Numbered from the stretch's first letter, positions 44,759 through 54,149 are shown. The stretch is DNA of 64,000 nt from Falsirhodobacter sp051195255 (GCF_051195255.1 NZ_JBNJLK010000002.1:62001-126000), one strand, 5' to 3'. Numbers and translations: made by a program. The notes: generated by a model not told the origin, from the letters alone.

Positions 44759-46126
44759 TCAGGCTCCTGTCGGCAGATCGCGGATGGTCAGCGGAGTAGC
44801 GTCGGATTTGGCAAAGGTCCAGTCGATGCGCGCGGGAAACCGCGGAACGTGGCATGGAAGGGCGATGGCATGTTGCGCCGCGTCCACGCGGGCACCGTCC
44901 GCCGTGAACCGCCAGACATCGCCATTGGGCAGGGTCAGGCGCACGGCATCCGGCTCCTGTTCGGCCGCGATGTCGGGGTGCAGCGGGAAGAACAGGAACA
45001 TGTCCACCGGGCGGGGGCGGCGGGTGCGTGGTTCCAGCCGGTCGCTGCCGGTCAGGGCGTGGCCGTCCGGCGTCAGGGTCAGGCTGCGGGTGCAGAGCAT
45101 GCCCTTCCAGCCGTCATGCCCGGCCACGAGGTCCATGGCCCCTCGCTGGACCGAGATTCCGGGCCGGGATTGTTTCGTTCCCGCAATCTGCATCCCGGCC
45201 CGCAGATGGGGCGTGGCCACGACGATGGGACAGCGGCCGGCGGTCAGTTCGAAGGCGAAATCGGGGCCGGAGACGTCCACAAGGACGGAGCTTCGGCTGC
45301 GCGACAGCCGCATCAGCCCCATGCCCTGTGGCGGCACCGGCCCGCGCACGCGCGACGCCACCAAAGCCGCGTCCAGTTGCACCGGATCGCTGTCCCGGCC
45401 CCCGGCCAGCCCCGTCAGGCGTCCGTCCGTGTGGCGCATCATCCGCAGGGCGCCCACCGCTTGTTCGATCGACGGCGGCACGGGGGCGTCCGGCCATGTA
45501 TCGCGCAGGGCCAGCAGCAGGATCAGCGCCTGCAGCAGGTCGTCGGGGCGGCGGGGAAGGGCGGGAATGGCGGGAAAGGCCGGGCGAAGCTCCGGACGTT
45601 CCAGAACCAGCGCGGCGGCGGACAGGCCGGCCAGCGCGGCCATCTGCGGCCAGCCCGCGGGTGCGCCATGCCAGCGTTTCTGCAGATAGGCGGCCTGACG
45701 GGGCAGCGTGTCCATCACATGGGCGGGCACGCCGCGCGGATACAGGAACCGCGCATGGGCCAGCCAGCGCAGCAGGCGCAGGCCCGTCGCCTCGGGCGTC
45801 CAGTCGCGGCCGGTGCCGAAGGTGGTGACCCAGTCATTGGCCATACGCGCGGCGAAACGTCCCGTGCGTTCATCGCCAAGCGCGGCCAGATCGTCCAGCC
45901 AGCCGAAGGCCATCGCATCGGGCGCGTCCCAGACCGAATCCTGCGCCAGAAGCGCTTCGGCCCGGTCGGCGTCGCCGGTCAGGGGCAGGGCCGGCATGGG
46001 CAGAAGGCGCTGCGCCGGAGCGGTGCCCTTGCTGCGCCATGCGGCGATCCGGTCGCCCAGCCTTGTGCCTGTCATCGTATCCCCGTCCCTTTGGCCAAGG
46101 ATAACCGGCGGTTGAGGTTCTGTCAT
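44759..46126 (-). CDS. Heparinase II/III-like protein
   Basis: A 455-residue protein with an N-terminal alpha/alpha toroid region and a C-terminal beta-sandwich (GMGLMRLSRSRSSVLVDVSGP, HDGWKGMLCTRSLTL, DMFLFFPLHPDI) like the heparinase II/III family found beside purH in Rhodobacterales. There is no signal peptide, unlike polysaccharide-degrading members. An internal ATG (MTGTRLGDRI, 46075) and a TTG at 46132 are alternative starts. It follows rsmB by 25 bp. The substrate is unknown; an uronic-acid glycan is only suggested by the family. Confidence 0.75.
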   Translation of the reverse strand: MTEPQPPVILGQRDGDTMTGTRLGDRIAAWRSKGTAPAQRLLPMPALPLTGDADRAEALLAQDSVWDAPDAMAFGWLDDLAALGDERTGRFAARMANDWVTTFGTGRDWTPEATGLRLLRWLAHARFLYPRGVPAHVMDTLPRQAAYLQKRWHGAPAGWPQMAALAGLSAAALVLERPELRPAFPAIPALPRRPDDLLQALILLLALRDTWPDAPVPPSIEQAVGALRMMRHTDGRLTGLAGGRDSDPVQLDAALVASRVRGPVPPQGMGLMRLSRSRSSVLVDVSGPDFAFELTAGRCPIVVATPHLRAGMQIAGTKQSRPGISVQRGAMDLVAGHDGWKGMLCTRSLTLTPDGHALTGSDRLEPRTRRPRPVDMFLFFPLHPDIAAEQEPDAVRLTLPNGDVWRFTADGARVDAAQHAIALPCHVPRFPARIDWTFAKSDATPLTIRDLPTGA

Positions 46127-46150
46127 CGGCAAGGATGACGAAACTGTGAC

Positions 46151-47410
46151 CTATTTGCGCAGGCAGACCATGAAGAACCCGTCCATGCCGCCATTTTCGG
46201 CCCAGTGATCGGGCCGCAGGCGCAGGCCGCCCTGTTCCGTCACCCAGGCGGGGTCGAGGCCGTCGATCTGCGGGGGCAGGACGGTCAGGCCGGGGTGACG
46301 TTCCAGCGCGGCGGCCAGCTGCGCCTCCCCTTCCTCGGGGAAAAGGGAGCAGGTGCAGAAGACCAGCCGCCCGCCGGGTTTCAGAAGGTTCAGCGCGTGG
46401 TCCAGCATCTTCGCCTGAAGATCCACAAGGCCCGCGACCTCCTCTCCCGTCTTGACGAAGGGCAGGTCGGGGTGGCGGCGGATCGTGCCGGTGGCCGAAC
46501 AGGGCGCGTCCAGCAGAATCGCGTCGAAGGGCTCGTCCGTCCAAGTCAGCACGTCGGCGGCGACCACGGTTGCGCTCAGGCCGGTGCGGGTGAGGTTTTC
46601 CGTCAGCCGTTTCAGCCGGGGGGAAGAGATGTCCACGGCCGTGACCTTGGCCCCGGCATCGGCCAGTTGCAGCGTCTTGCCGCCCGGCGCGGCGCATAGA
46701 TCGGCGATCCGTTCGCCGTCCTGCGGCGCCAGAAGCCGCACGGCCAGGGCGGCGGCCGCGTCCTGCACCCACCATTGCCCTTCGGCAAAGCCGGGCAGGG
46801 CCGAGATCTGGGTCCCTTCGGTCAGACGCAGGCTGCCGGTGGGCAGGGTGGTGCCGTCGGGCAGGGCGGTCGCGCCCCGCCGGGGCGTCAGGTCCACGGG
46901 CGGGATTTGTGCCTGCACGGATTCCATCACGGCCACCGCTTCGCGCCCATAGGTGTGGACCAGCGGCTGGCGCAGCCAGCGCGGCAGGCGCTGGGGCGGC
47001 AGGCCTTCGAACAGGTCGGGCGTGTCGGCGACCTTGCGCAGCACGGCGTTGACGAAGCCTGCCTGATGGGCCGTCTTGCGCCCGTGGCGCACGATGTCCA
47101 CGGCGGCGTTCACGGCCCCGTAGGCGGCGGTTCCGCCCACGGCCATTTCCACCACGGCCAGCCGCAGGGCGTTCTGCACCAGCCTGGGCGGGGCGCGGCG
47201 GACATGCGGTTCCAGCACGCGGTCCGCCTGTTCCAGATGCCGCAGCACCATGGACACCAGCCGCTGCGCGCGGGCGCGTTCCGCCGGCGGCAGACCGTCC
47301 AGCGGACCGTTCGGCTGAGCCGTCAGTTGCGCCAGAAGCTGCCCTTCGGACAGGATCGCCCCCAGCGAATGCACCGCCGCAAGCCGCGTGCGAAACCCCT
47401 CGACCGCCAT
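46151..47410 (-). CDS. rsmB: 16S rRNA (cytosine-5) methyltransferase RsmB
   Basis: A 419-residue enzyme with an N-terminal NusB-like RNA-binding domain (about 1-150; GFVNAVLRKVAD) and a C-terminal SAM methyltransferase domain. Motif I DLCAAPGGKTLQLA, motif IV DAPCSATG and motif VI CTCSL, with the two Cys residues for catalysis and product release, are intact. Methylates C967-equivalent of 16S rRNA in relatives. No fmt gene is adjacent, the usual partner elsewhere. Confidence 0.93.
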   Translation of the reverse strand: MAVEGFRTRLAAVHSLGAILSEGQLLAQLTAQPNGPLDGLPPAERARAQRLVSMVLRHLEQADRVLEPHVRRAPPRLVQNALRLAVVEMAVGGTAAYGAVNAAVDIVRHGRKTAHQAGFVNAVLRKVADTPDLFEGLPPQRLPRWLRQPLVHTYGREAVAVMESVQAQIPPVDLTPRRGATALPDGTTLPTGSLRLTEGTQISALPGFAEGQWWVQDAAAALAVRLLAPQDGERIADLCAAPGGKTLQLADAGAKVTAVDISSPRLKRLTENLTRTGLSATVVAADVLTWTDEPFDAILLDAPCSATGTIRRHPDLPFVKTGEEVAGLVDLQAKMLDHALNLLKPGGRLVFCTCSLFPEEGEAQLAAALERHPGLTVLPPQIDGLDPAWVTEQGGLRLRPDHWAENGGMDGFFMVCLRK

Positions 47411-47476
47411 GCAGCCCCCTTGTTACTTCGGGTTCCAGCGGTATATCAGCCGCACCCCTTTCACAAGGAGACGCCC

Positions 47477-47647
47477 ATGACCGAGCGTTCCGAACTGCCC
47501 CCCGCCGCCCTTCGTGCCCTGGCCGAAGCCGAAGAACGCCGCAAGCAGGCCGCGCAGGACCTTCCGACCGAACTGGGCGGCCGCGACGGCCCCGAACCCG
47601 TGCGCTACGGCGACTGGGAAAAGAAGGGCCTCGCTATCGACTTCTAG
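47477..47647 (+). CDS. DUF1674 protein, succinate dehydrogenase assembly factor 4-like
   Basis: A 56-residue protein whose C-terminal half ELGGRDGPEPVRYGDWEKKGLAIDF is the conserved DUF1674 motif, equivalent to mitochondrial SDHAF4, which binds flavinylated SdhA during complex II assembly. AAGGAG precedes the ATG. Its stop overlaps the GNAT gene stop on the other strand by four bases. No sdh genes are nearby. Confidence 0.9.
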   Translation: MTERSELPPAALRALAEAEERRKQAAQDLPTELGGRDGPEPVRYGDWEKKGLAIDF

Positions 47648-48072
47648 GGCTCGCGCGCCATGAGGAGGTCGCCGTTCGCTGACCCCTTGGACCGGTAGCC
47701 GAGCCGTTCGTAAAGGCTTTGCGCCGGCTGGTTGCCCAAGGCGACGTGCAGCCAGAGGCGGGGCATCCCCTTTGCCCGCGCTTCGTCCTGCACCCGCTGC
47801 AGCAGGGCCTGCGCCAGCCCTTTTCCACGCGCGGCGGCGCGGACATAAACCATCACCACGCATCCGTCGGGCAGAAGCCCCACCAGCCCCTGCGGATCGG
47901 GATCCTCGGCGATGAACACGGCGGAACTGTCCAGCCGCGCACGCCATTCGGCTTCGGTTTGTGTCACCCATTCGGCATGGGTGCTCAGGAAGGCGTCGGG
48001 TTCCAGTTCCAGCGCCTCCAGCCGCAGGGCGCGGAAGGTCTGCCAGTCGTCGGGGAACAGCTGGCGGATCAC
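47644..48072 (-). CDS. GNAT family N-acetyltransferase
   Basis: A 142-residue acetyltransferase. The acetyl-CoA loop VYVRAAARGKGLAQALLQ and the RLWLHVALGNQPAQSLYERLGYR block are typical of GNAT motifs A and B. I chose the GTG that overlaps the dapB stop (GTGA) because the fold begins with VIRQLFPDDWQ; the longer open frame would run inside dapB. Substrate unknown. Confidence 0.85.
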   Translation of the reverse strand: MIRQLFPDDWQTFRALRLEALELEPDAFLSTHAEWVTQTEAEWRARLDSSAVFIAEDPDPQGLVGLLPDGCVVMVYVRAAARGKGLAQALLQRVQDEARAKGMPRLWLHVALGNQPAQSLYERLGYRSKGSANGDLLMAREP

Positions 48073-48878
48073 AGGCCCAGCACGTCCATCATAGAGTAGA
48101 CGCCCGGCTTCTTGTCCTGCCCCCACAGCGCGGCCTTCAGCCCGCCACGCGCGAAGATTCCCCGGTCGCTGGCGATGTGGGACAGGGTGATGCGTTCGCC
48201 GTCGCCGGCGAAGATCACGTCATGTTCGCCCACGATGGACCCGCCACGGATGGACGAAAATCCGATGTCGCCGCGTGTGCGGGCGCCGGGGATGCCGTCG
48301 CGGCCCGAATCGCGCACCTGCGCGAGAGGGACGCCGCGCCCCTCGGCGGCCGCCTCGCCCAGCATCAGGGCCGCCCCCGAAGGGGCGTCCACCTTCATGC
48401 GGTGATGCGCCTCCACGATCTCAATATCCCAATCGGCGTCCAGCGCGGCGGCGACCTTGCGGGTCAGGCCCAGCAGCAGGTTCAGCCCAAGGCTGGTGTT
48501 GCCCGACTGCACGATGACGGCATGGCGGGCGGCGGCATCGATTTTCGCCAGATGATGCGGTTCGAACCCCGTCGATCCGCAGACATGCACGGCGCGGGCC
48601 TGCGCGGCCAGTCCGGCGAATTCGACCGAGGCGTCTGGGGTGGTGAAGTCCAGCACCCCCTGCGCGCGGGCGAACGCCTCCAGCGGATCGTCGGTGGCAA
48701 GGCAGCCCACGGGCGCGCCGCCCATGGCCACGCCCACATCCTGCCCCACCCACGCATGGCCCGGCCGCACCACGCAGCCCGCCAGCCGCGCCTTGTCCGA
48801 CGCCAGCACCGCCCCGATCAGGAGTCGGCCCATGCGGCCCGCCGCACCCGTCACGACCATTCCGGGAAGTTCCGTCAT
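48069..48878 (-). CDS. dapB: 4-hydroxy-tetrahydrodipicolinate reductase
   Basis: A 269-residue NAD(P)H enzyme of the lysine/diaminopimelate pathway. The Rossmann loop VTGAAGRMGRLL is at about 8-20, VLDFTTPDASVEFA follows, and the substrate motif VEAHHRMKVDAPSGAAL contains the catalytic His pair and Lys. dapE and dapD occur about 11 kb further on in the window. Divergent from rbfA. Confidence 0.96.
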   Translation of the reverse strand: MTELPGMVVTGAAGRMGRLLIGAVLASDKARLAGCVVRPGHAWVGQDVGVAMGGAPVGCLATDDPLEAFARAQGVLDFTTPDASVEFAGLAAQARAVHVCGSTGFEPHHLAKIDAAARHAVIVQSGNTSLGLNLLLGLTRKVAAALDADWDIEIVEAHHRMKVDAPSGAALMLGEAAAEGRGVPLAQVRDSGRDGIPGARTRGDIGFSSIRGGSIVGEHDVIFAGDGERITLSHIASDRGIFARGGLKAALWGQDKKPGVYSMMDVLGL

Positions 48879-48955
48879 CGCATCCTCCGTTTTGGGGGTG
48901 ATAACGCGGAAAGGCCGGATTGCGAAGGGGACGCGAAACCACTACATCGCAGAAC

Positions 48956-49372
48956 ATGGCAAGCAACAGTTTCTCCGCGGGCAAAGGCCCTTCGCAACGT
49001 CAGCTTCGCGTCGGCGAGCTGATCCGCCGTGTCATGTCCGACATGCTGAACCGGGGCGAGATTCACGATCCCGACCTTGAAAACGCATCCATCACCGTGG
49101 GCGAGGTGGTGCTGTCGAACGACCTGAAGATCGCGACCGTCTACGTCATGCCGCTGGGGGGCGGCGACGTGCAGGCGATCATCGCGGCCCTGGCCCGCAA
49201 CAAGGGCGAGCTGCGCCACCGCGTCGCGCGGGAGATGACGCTGAAATACGCCCCCGACCTGCGCTTCCGCCCCGATGAAACGTTCGACCGTCTGGACGAG
49301 ACGCGCCGCCTGTTCGCCGACGAAAAGGTGCAGCGCGACCTTCGCGCGACCGACGACACCGATGAGGAATAG
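48956..49372 (+). CDS. rbfA: Ribosome-binding factor A
   Basis: A 138-residue KH-like protein that helps mature the 5' end of 16S rRNA in the 30S subunit. Motifs are RQLRVGELIRRVMSDML, ITVGEVVLSNDLKIATVYVMP and the C-terminal LRFRPDETFDRLDETRRL. The start at MASNSFSAGK is best supported; a longer frame adds 12 residues inside the promoter region. It overlaps the next gene by 11 bp. Confidence 0.95.
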   Translation: MASNSFSAGKGPSQRQLRVGELIRRVMSDMLNRGEIHDPDLENASITVGEVVLSNDLKIATVYVMPLGGGDVQAIIAALARNKGELRHRVAREMTLKYAPDLRFRPDETFDRLDETRRLFADEKVQRDLRATDDTDEE

Positions 49373-50087
49373 GCTGCTCGGCGCGCTGGCCGCGCTGTTC
49401 CTGCCCGTCGCGGGCCATGCGTGCGAGACGATCAGCTATCGCGGTCAGGGCTACGTGCTGTGCGAGGCGACGAGCGCTGACGATCTGCGCATCTTCCAGA
49501 CGGGGGCGGATGGCCGCACCTATGGCAGCTTCACCCGCGTGAACAACGCGCTGCGGACCGAAGGCAAGCGTCTGGCCTTTGCCATGAACGCCGGCATGTA
49601 TCACCCCGACCGCAGCCCCGTGGGCCTGATGATCGAGGATGGGGTCACCCGCAAGGATCTGGTCGTCGGCCCGTCCGAGGGCAATTTCGGGCTGGAGCCG
49701 AACGGCATCTTCTGCGTCGGCGACAGCTTCCGCGTGGTGGAAACCCGCGCCTTTGCCGCCGATCCGCCGTCCTGCCGCTTTGCCACCCAATCGGGGCCGA
49801 TGCTGGTCATCGACGGGAAGTTGCATCCGCGTTTTCTGGTGGACAGCGACAGCCGCTACATCCGCAACGGGGTGGGCGTCAGTGCCGACGGGAAGACGGC
49901 GTATTTCGTGATTTCCACCGATCAGGTGACGTTCCACGAATTCGGCAGCCTGTTCCGCGACGCGCTGAAGGTGCCGAACGCGCTGTTCTTCGATGGCTCC
50001 ATCTCGCGCTTGCACGCGCCGGAGCTGGGGCGCGACGACATCGGGTTTCCGCTGGGCCCCATCGTCGGGGTGGTCGTAGACCGTTGA
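49362..50087 (+). CDS. Phosphodiester glycosidase family protein (DUF2233/NAGPA-like)
   Basis: A 241-residue secreted protein with a signal peptide ending at HA (residue 20) and Cys residues C21, C34 and others in the mature part. The fold motifs FAMNAGMYHPDRSPVGLMIEDG and SDSRYIRNGVGVSADG are typical of the NAGPA/DUF2233 (YigE) domain, which hydrolyses phosphodiester-linked sugars in some members. The ATG lies inside the end of rbfA. Role in the envelope is unknown. Confidence 0.85.
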   Translation: MRNRLLGALAALFLPVAGHACETISYRGQGYVLCEATSADDLRIFQTGADGRTYGSFTRVNNALRTEGKRLAFAMNAGMYHPDRSPVGLMIEDGVTRKDLVVGPSEGNFGLEPNGIFCVGDSFRVVETRAFAADPPSCRFATQSGPMLVIDGKLHPRFLVDSDSRYIRNGVGVSADGKTAYFVISTDQVTFHEFGSLFRDALKVPNALFFDGSISRLHAPELGRDDIGFPLGPIVGVVVDR

Positions 50088-50138
50088 CCCGCAGGGCCTG
50101 CGCGGTGTAGCAGGCCGCTTCTTCAACGGAGGTGACAG

Positions 50139-51041
50139 ATGGGACGCAAGCGCAAGGGCCGTGCCGTATCGGGCTGGCTGGTCGTGGACAAGCCGGCGGG
50201 CATCACCTCCACCTCGGTCGTGAACAAGGTGCGCTGGGCGTTTGGCGCGCAGAAGGCGGGCCATGCGGGCACGCTGGACCCGGCCGCGACCGGCGTTCTG
50301 GCCGTGGCTTTGGGAGAGGCGACGAAGACCGTCCCCTACATCACCGACGCGCTGAAATGCTATCGCTTCATGGTGCGGCTGGGGCAGTCCACCACCACCG
50401 ACGACGCCGAGGGCGCGGTGATCGCCGAATCCTCCGACCGTCCGGACGATGGGCAGATCGCGGCGGCGCTGGCCCGGTTCCGGGGCGACATCCTGCAGGT
50501 CCCGCCCCAGTTTTCCGCGGTGAAGGTGGACGGCGAACGCGCCTATGACATCGCCCGCGCGGGCGAGGAGATGGATCTGGCCGCCCGCCCCCTGTTCGTG
50601 GAAAGCCTGATCCTGCTGTCGCGCCCCGACGCCGACCATGTGGAGTTGGAGATGGTGTGCGGGAAGGGTGGCTATGTCCGCTCCATCGCGCGGGATCTGG
50701 GGGCGGCTTTGGGCTGCCACGGCCATGTGCAATGGTTGCGCCGCACCTGGTCCGGCCCTTTCACTGCGGAAGACGGCATCTCGGTCGAGGAGATCGACCG
50801 CTTGGCCAAGACCGAGGAGTTGGACGCCCATCTGAAGCCGCTGGAGATGGGGCTGGCCGATCTGCCGCAGCTTCAGGCGACGCCCGAAGGGGCCGCGCGG
50901 CTGAAGAACGGCAATCCCGGCATGGTCCTGACGGGGGCGGAGTATGGGGAGGAGGCCTGGGCCTCTTACCAGGGGCGCGCGGTGGCCGTGGGCGTCTACA
51001 AGGGCGGCGAGTTGCATCCCAGCCGCGTTTTCGTCGAATGA
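50139..51041 (+). CDS. truB: tRNA pseudouridine(55) synthase
   Basis: A 300-residue enzyme that makes pseudouridine 55 in the T-loop of most tRNAs. WLVVDKPAGITS, then GHAGTLDPAATG with catalytic Asp47, the GYVRSIARDLG block and the C-terminal PUA-like region are all visible. rbfA and truB are separated here only by the DUF2233 gene, as in the common rbfA-truB order of ribosome genes. It overlaps the DUF1643 gene. Confidence 0.95.
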   Translation: MGRKRKGRAVSGWLVVDKPAGITSTSVVNKVRWAFGAQKAGHAGTLDPAATGVLAVALGEATKTVPYITDALKCYRFMVRLGQSTTTDDAEGAVIAESSDRPDDGQIAAALARFRGDILQVPPQFSAVKVDGERAYDIARAGEEMDLAARPLFVESLILLSRPDADHVELEMVCGKGGYVRSIARDLGAALGCHGHVQWLRRTWSGPFTAEDGISVEEIDRLAKTEELDAHLKPLEMGLADLPQLQATPEGAARLKNGNPGMVLTGAEYGEEAWASYQGRAVAVGVYKGGELHPSRVFVE

Positions 51042-51547
51042 TCGAACGCACGCATGTGAAGGGGGACGCCCCCTCCACCGCCGTTTATTCCGATTGCGAA
51101 CGGTATCGTTTCCTGCTGACCCGCACCTGGGATCCGGCGGGGAAGAAGGCGCTGTTCATCATGCTGAACCCGTCGACCGCGACCGAATACCAGAACGACC
51201 CGACGGTGGAGCGTTGCGAGCGGCGGGCCCGGACGCTGGGCTTCGGCGCGTTCCGGGTGTGCAACATCTTCGCCTGGCGCGACACCGATCCCAAGAAGAT
51301 GCGCGCCGCGCCCGAGCCTGTTGGTGCGGAAAACGATCAGGCCATCGTGGACAGCGCGTTCTGGGCGGACACCATCGTCTGTGCCTGGGGCACGCATGGC
51401 GCCTTCCTGAACCGTGGCCCGCATGTGGAGGCGCTGCTGCGCGCCACCGGCCTGCCGCTCTATCATCTGGGGCTGTCGGCGGCGGGGCATCCGAAGCATC
51501 CCCTTTACATCGGCTATGCGATTCAACCGGTGCTCTGGACCATGTGA
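51038..51547 (+). CDS. DUF1643 family protein
   Basis: A 169-residue protein. The core motif ALFIMLNPSTATEYQNDPTVERCERRARTLGFGAFRVCNIFAWRDTDP is the signature of DUF1643, a family of unknown biochemistry. It also contains GTHGAFLNRGPHV. Stop and start overlap truB (ATGA). The last 25 bases overlap the end of the hemolysin III family gene on the opposite strand. Confidence 0.88.
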   Translation: MIERTHVKGDAPSTAVYSDCERYRFLLTRTWDPAGKKALFIMLNPSTATEYQNDPTVERCERRARTLGFGAFRVCNIFAWRDTDPKKMRAAPEPVGAENDQAIVDSAFWADTIVCAWGTHGAFLNRGPHVEALLRATGLPLYHLGLSAAGHPKHPLYIGYAIQPVLWTM

Positions 51548-52179
51548 GTGGTCACGGCGGCGAAGAACACCCCGCTCGCCGCCAGAACGAAGACGTGCCA
51601 GATCGTCTTGTGGAACCGCATCCGGTGGCGCAGGTAGAACAGCGTGCCTACCGTGTAGATCAGGCCGCCCACCACGATCAGTGTCAGGACGGGCGCGGTC
51701 ATGGTGGCAAACAGCGGCCAGCCGGCGACGATTCCGGCCCAGCCCATGCCGATATAAAGGCCGAAGCCCACCCAGGTGAACCGGTCGGGCGCCGCAACCT
51801 TCAGCCCCACCCCGATCAGCGCCGCCGTCCACAGCAGGATGACCAGCGGCACCTCCGTCGCGCCGGACAAAAGGACGAAGGCCGTGTAGGTGCCGGCGAT
51901 CTTGATGTAGATCGCCGAATGGTCCAGCCGCCGCAGCACCCCCTGCCAGCCCGGGATCCCCACCATGTTGTAGAGCGCCGAGCAGAGCAGCATCGCGATC
52001 AGAGTGGTGCCGTAGACGGCCGTGCCGACCAGCGCCGGAACCTCCGGCCGCAGAAAGGCGGTCAGCGTGATTAGCACCGGCACGGCCGCAAGCGCCAGAA
52101 CGGTGCCCAGCACATGCACGGTCGCATCGCTGCGCCATTCGGAACGGGAATAATCGGTGCGGCGTGTGACAGGGTTCAT
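51523..52179 (-). CDS. Hemolysin III family protein (TrhA/PAQR-like membrane protein)
   Basis: A 218-residue protein with seven membrane segments. The family blocks SALYNM, LDHSAIYIKIAGTYTAFVLL and IWHVFVLAASGVFFAAVTTHMV supply the conserved His and Asp that bind metal in PAQR proteins. Bacterial TrhA is linked to membrane lipid homeostasis. The start chosen is MNPVTRRTDYS; an earlier in-frame ATG lies in the ilvD leader region. Divergent from ilvD, 157 bp apart. Confidence 0.9.
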   Translation of the reverse strand: MNPVTRRTDYSRSEWRSDATVHVLGTVLALAAVPVLITLTAFLRPEVPALVGTAVYGTTLIAMLLCSALYNMVGIPGWQGVLRRLDHSAIYIKIAGTYTAFVLLSGATEVPLVILLWTAALIGVGLKVAAPDRFTWVGFGLYIGMGWAGIVAGWPLFATMTAPVLTLIVVGGLIYTVGTLFYLRHRMRFHKTIWHVFVLAASGVFFAAVTTHMVQSTG

Positions 52180-52232
52180 GCCCTTCAAGTTAGGCAGGCC
52201 AGGGCGATCTGCAACACCTTCCTTCATCTTGG

Positions 52233-52280
52233 CAAGTCGTTGCGAAGGAAAGGCCGTATACGCAACAAAATAACGACTTG
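52233..52280. repeat. Long inverted repeat upstream of ilvD
   Basis: CAAGTCGTT (52233-52241) and AACGACTTG (52272-52280) are exact inverted copies, and nested inside are TTGCG (52240-52244) and CGCAA (52261-52265). They sit between divergent genes, 57-104 bp before ilvD. It could be a regulator site or a leader structure; nothing else in the sequence decides this. Confidence 0.55.
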
Positions 52281-52336
52281 AAGCCATCAATCATGCCCTT
52301 TATGACGCTCCTTAGCCAAAAGCCGGAGGATTCCCG

Positions 52337-54070
52337 ATGCAGAACGCGCGTTTCGACAAGTCGAAGCTTCCCAGCCGCCATGTGACCGAAGGGCCCTCGC
52401 GCGCCCCGCACCGCAGCTACTTCTATGCCATGGGAATTTCCGAGGAAGAGATTCACCAGCCCTGGGTCGGCGTCGCCACTTGCTGGAACGAGGCCGCGCC
52501 CTGCAACATCGCGCTGAACCGTCAGGCGCAGTCGGTGAAGATGGGCGTGAAGAAGGGCGGCGGCACCCCGCGCGAGTTCACGACGATCACCGTGACCGAC
52601 GGCATCGCCATGGGGCATGAAGGGATGCGCTCCTCGCTCGCCTCGCGCGATGCGATCGCGGACACCGTTGAGCTGACGATGCGCGGCCACTGCTATGACG
52701 CGCTGGTGGGTCTTGCGGGCTGCGACAAGTCGCTGCCGGGGATGATGATGGCGATGGTGCGGCTGAACGTGCCGTCGGTCTTCGTCTATGGCGGGTCGAT
52801 CCTGCCGGGCAAGCTGAACGGCAAGGATGTCGTGGTGCAGGACGTGTTCGAGGCGGTGGGCAAGCACGCCGCCGGCACCATGTCGGACGCCGAGCTTCAG
52901 ATCCTGGAACGCGTGGCCTGCCCTTCGGCGGGCGCGTGTGGCGGTCAGTACACCGCCAACACCATGGCCTGCGTGTCCGAAGCCATCGGTCTGGCGCTGC
53001 TGAATTCGTCCGGCGCGCCGGCGCCTTATGAATCGCGCGACCAGTATGGCGACTTCTCGGGCCAGGCCGTCATGAACCTGATCGAGAAGAACATCCGCGC
53101 CCGGGATGTGGTGACGCGCAAGGCGCTGGAAAACGCGGCCCGCGTCGTGGCCTGCACCGGCGGGTCCACCAATGGCGGCCTTCATCTTCCCGCCATCGCG
53201 CATGAGGCGGGGATCGACTTCGACCTGTTCGACGTGTGCGACATCTTCCGCGACACGCCTTATTTCGTGAACCTGCGTCCCGGCGGCGAATACGTCGCCA
53301 AGGACCTGTTCGAAGCGGGTGGCGTGCCGGTCGTGATGAAGGAACTGGCGCGGGCCGGCCTCCTGCACCTCGACTGCCTGACCGCCTCGGGCGAGGAGCT
53401 GGGCGAAAGCCTGGGCCGCATCACGCATGAACCCGACGGCAAGGTCATCCACTTCATCGACGCGCCGATCACCAAGACGGGCGGCGTGGTCGGTCTGAAG
53501 GGCAACCTCGCCCCCGAAGGCGCCATCGTGAAGGTGGCGGGCATGTCCGAAGCCGAGCAGGTCTTCAGCGGTCCGGCTCGCGTCTTCGAATGCGAGGAGG
53601 AGGCGTTCGAGGCCGTCCAGAAGCGCGAATACGCCGAAGGCGACGTGATCGTCATCCGCAACGAAGGTCCCGCCGGCGGCCCCGGCATGCGCGAGATGCT
53701 GTCGACCACGGCGGCATTGTCCGGGCAGGGGATGGGAAAGAAGGTGGCGCTGATCACCGACGGCCGGTTCAGCGGCGCGACGCGCGGGTTCTGCGTGGGC
53801 CACGTCGGCCCGGAATCGGCACATGGCGGTCCGATCGCCCTTCTGCAGAACGGCGACATGATCACCCTGAACGCCGTCACCGGAGAGTTGTCGGTCGATC
53901 TGACGGATGAGGAACTGGACCGCCGCCGGCAGGCCTGGAAGGGCCCGCGCCCGACGGAATACGAATCGGGCGCCTTGTGGAAATACGCCCGTCTGGTCGG
54001 CGGCGCGCGCTATGGCGCGACGACCCATCCGGGTGCTGCGGCCGAAAAACACGTCTACATGGATCAGTGA
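52337..54070 (+). CDS. ilvD: Dihydroxy-acid dehydratase
   Basis: A 577-residue Fe-S enzyme making the 2-keto acids for valine and isoleucine. Cys49/Cys56 (CWNEAAPCN), Cys129 (GLAGCDKSLPG) and Cys201 (CPSAGACGGQYTANTM) supply the cluster ligands, and the C-terminal ITDGRFSGATRGFCVGHVGPE block is conserved. The length and motifs fit the 2Fe-2S plant-type group. AGCCGGAGGA lies before the ATG. It works upstream of ilvE, which is located far away at 6.6 kb. Confidence 0.96.
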   Translation: MQNARFDKSKLPSRHVTEGPSRAPHRSYFYAMGISEEEIHQPWVGVATCWNEAAPCNIALNRQAQSVKMGVKKGGGTPREFTTITVTDGIAMGHEGMRSSLASRDAIADTVELTMRGHCYDALVGLAGCDKSLPGMMMAMVRLNVPSVFVYGGSILPGKLNGKDVVVQDVFEAVGKHAAGTMSDAELQILERVACPSAGACGGQYTANTMACVSEAIGLALLNSSGAPAPYESRDQYGDFSGQAVMNLIEKNIRARDVVTRKALENAARVVACTGGSTNGGLHLPAIAHEAGIDFDLFDVCDIFRDTPYFVNLRPGGEYVAKDLFEAGGVPVVMKELARAGLLHLDCLTASGEELGESLGRITHEPDGKVIHFIDAPITKTGGVVGLKGNLAPEGAIVKVAGMSEAEQVFSGPARVFECEEEAFEAVQKREYAEGDVIVIRNEGPAGGPGMREMLSTTAALSGQGMGKKVALITDGRFSGATRGFCVGHVGPESAHGGPIALLQNGDMITLNAVTGELSVDLTDEELDRRRQAWKGPRPTEYESGALWKYARLVGGARYGATTHPGAAAEKHVYMDQ

Positions 54071-54149
54071 TCCTGCCGGTTCCCGCGCGGAAATCCTCTT
54101 GCGCGGGGACCTGCCGGAAGGGAGGCGCATCCTCCAAATCTTTGATTGC

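Noticed and set aside
52180..52336. A riboswitch or leader peptide before ilvD
   Set aside because: I see an inverted repeat but no short ORF rich in branched-chain amino acid codons and no known riboswitch core.
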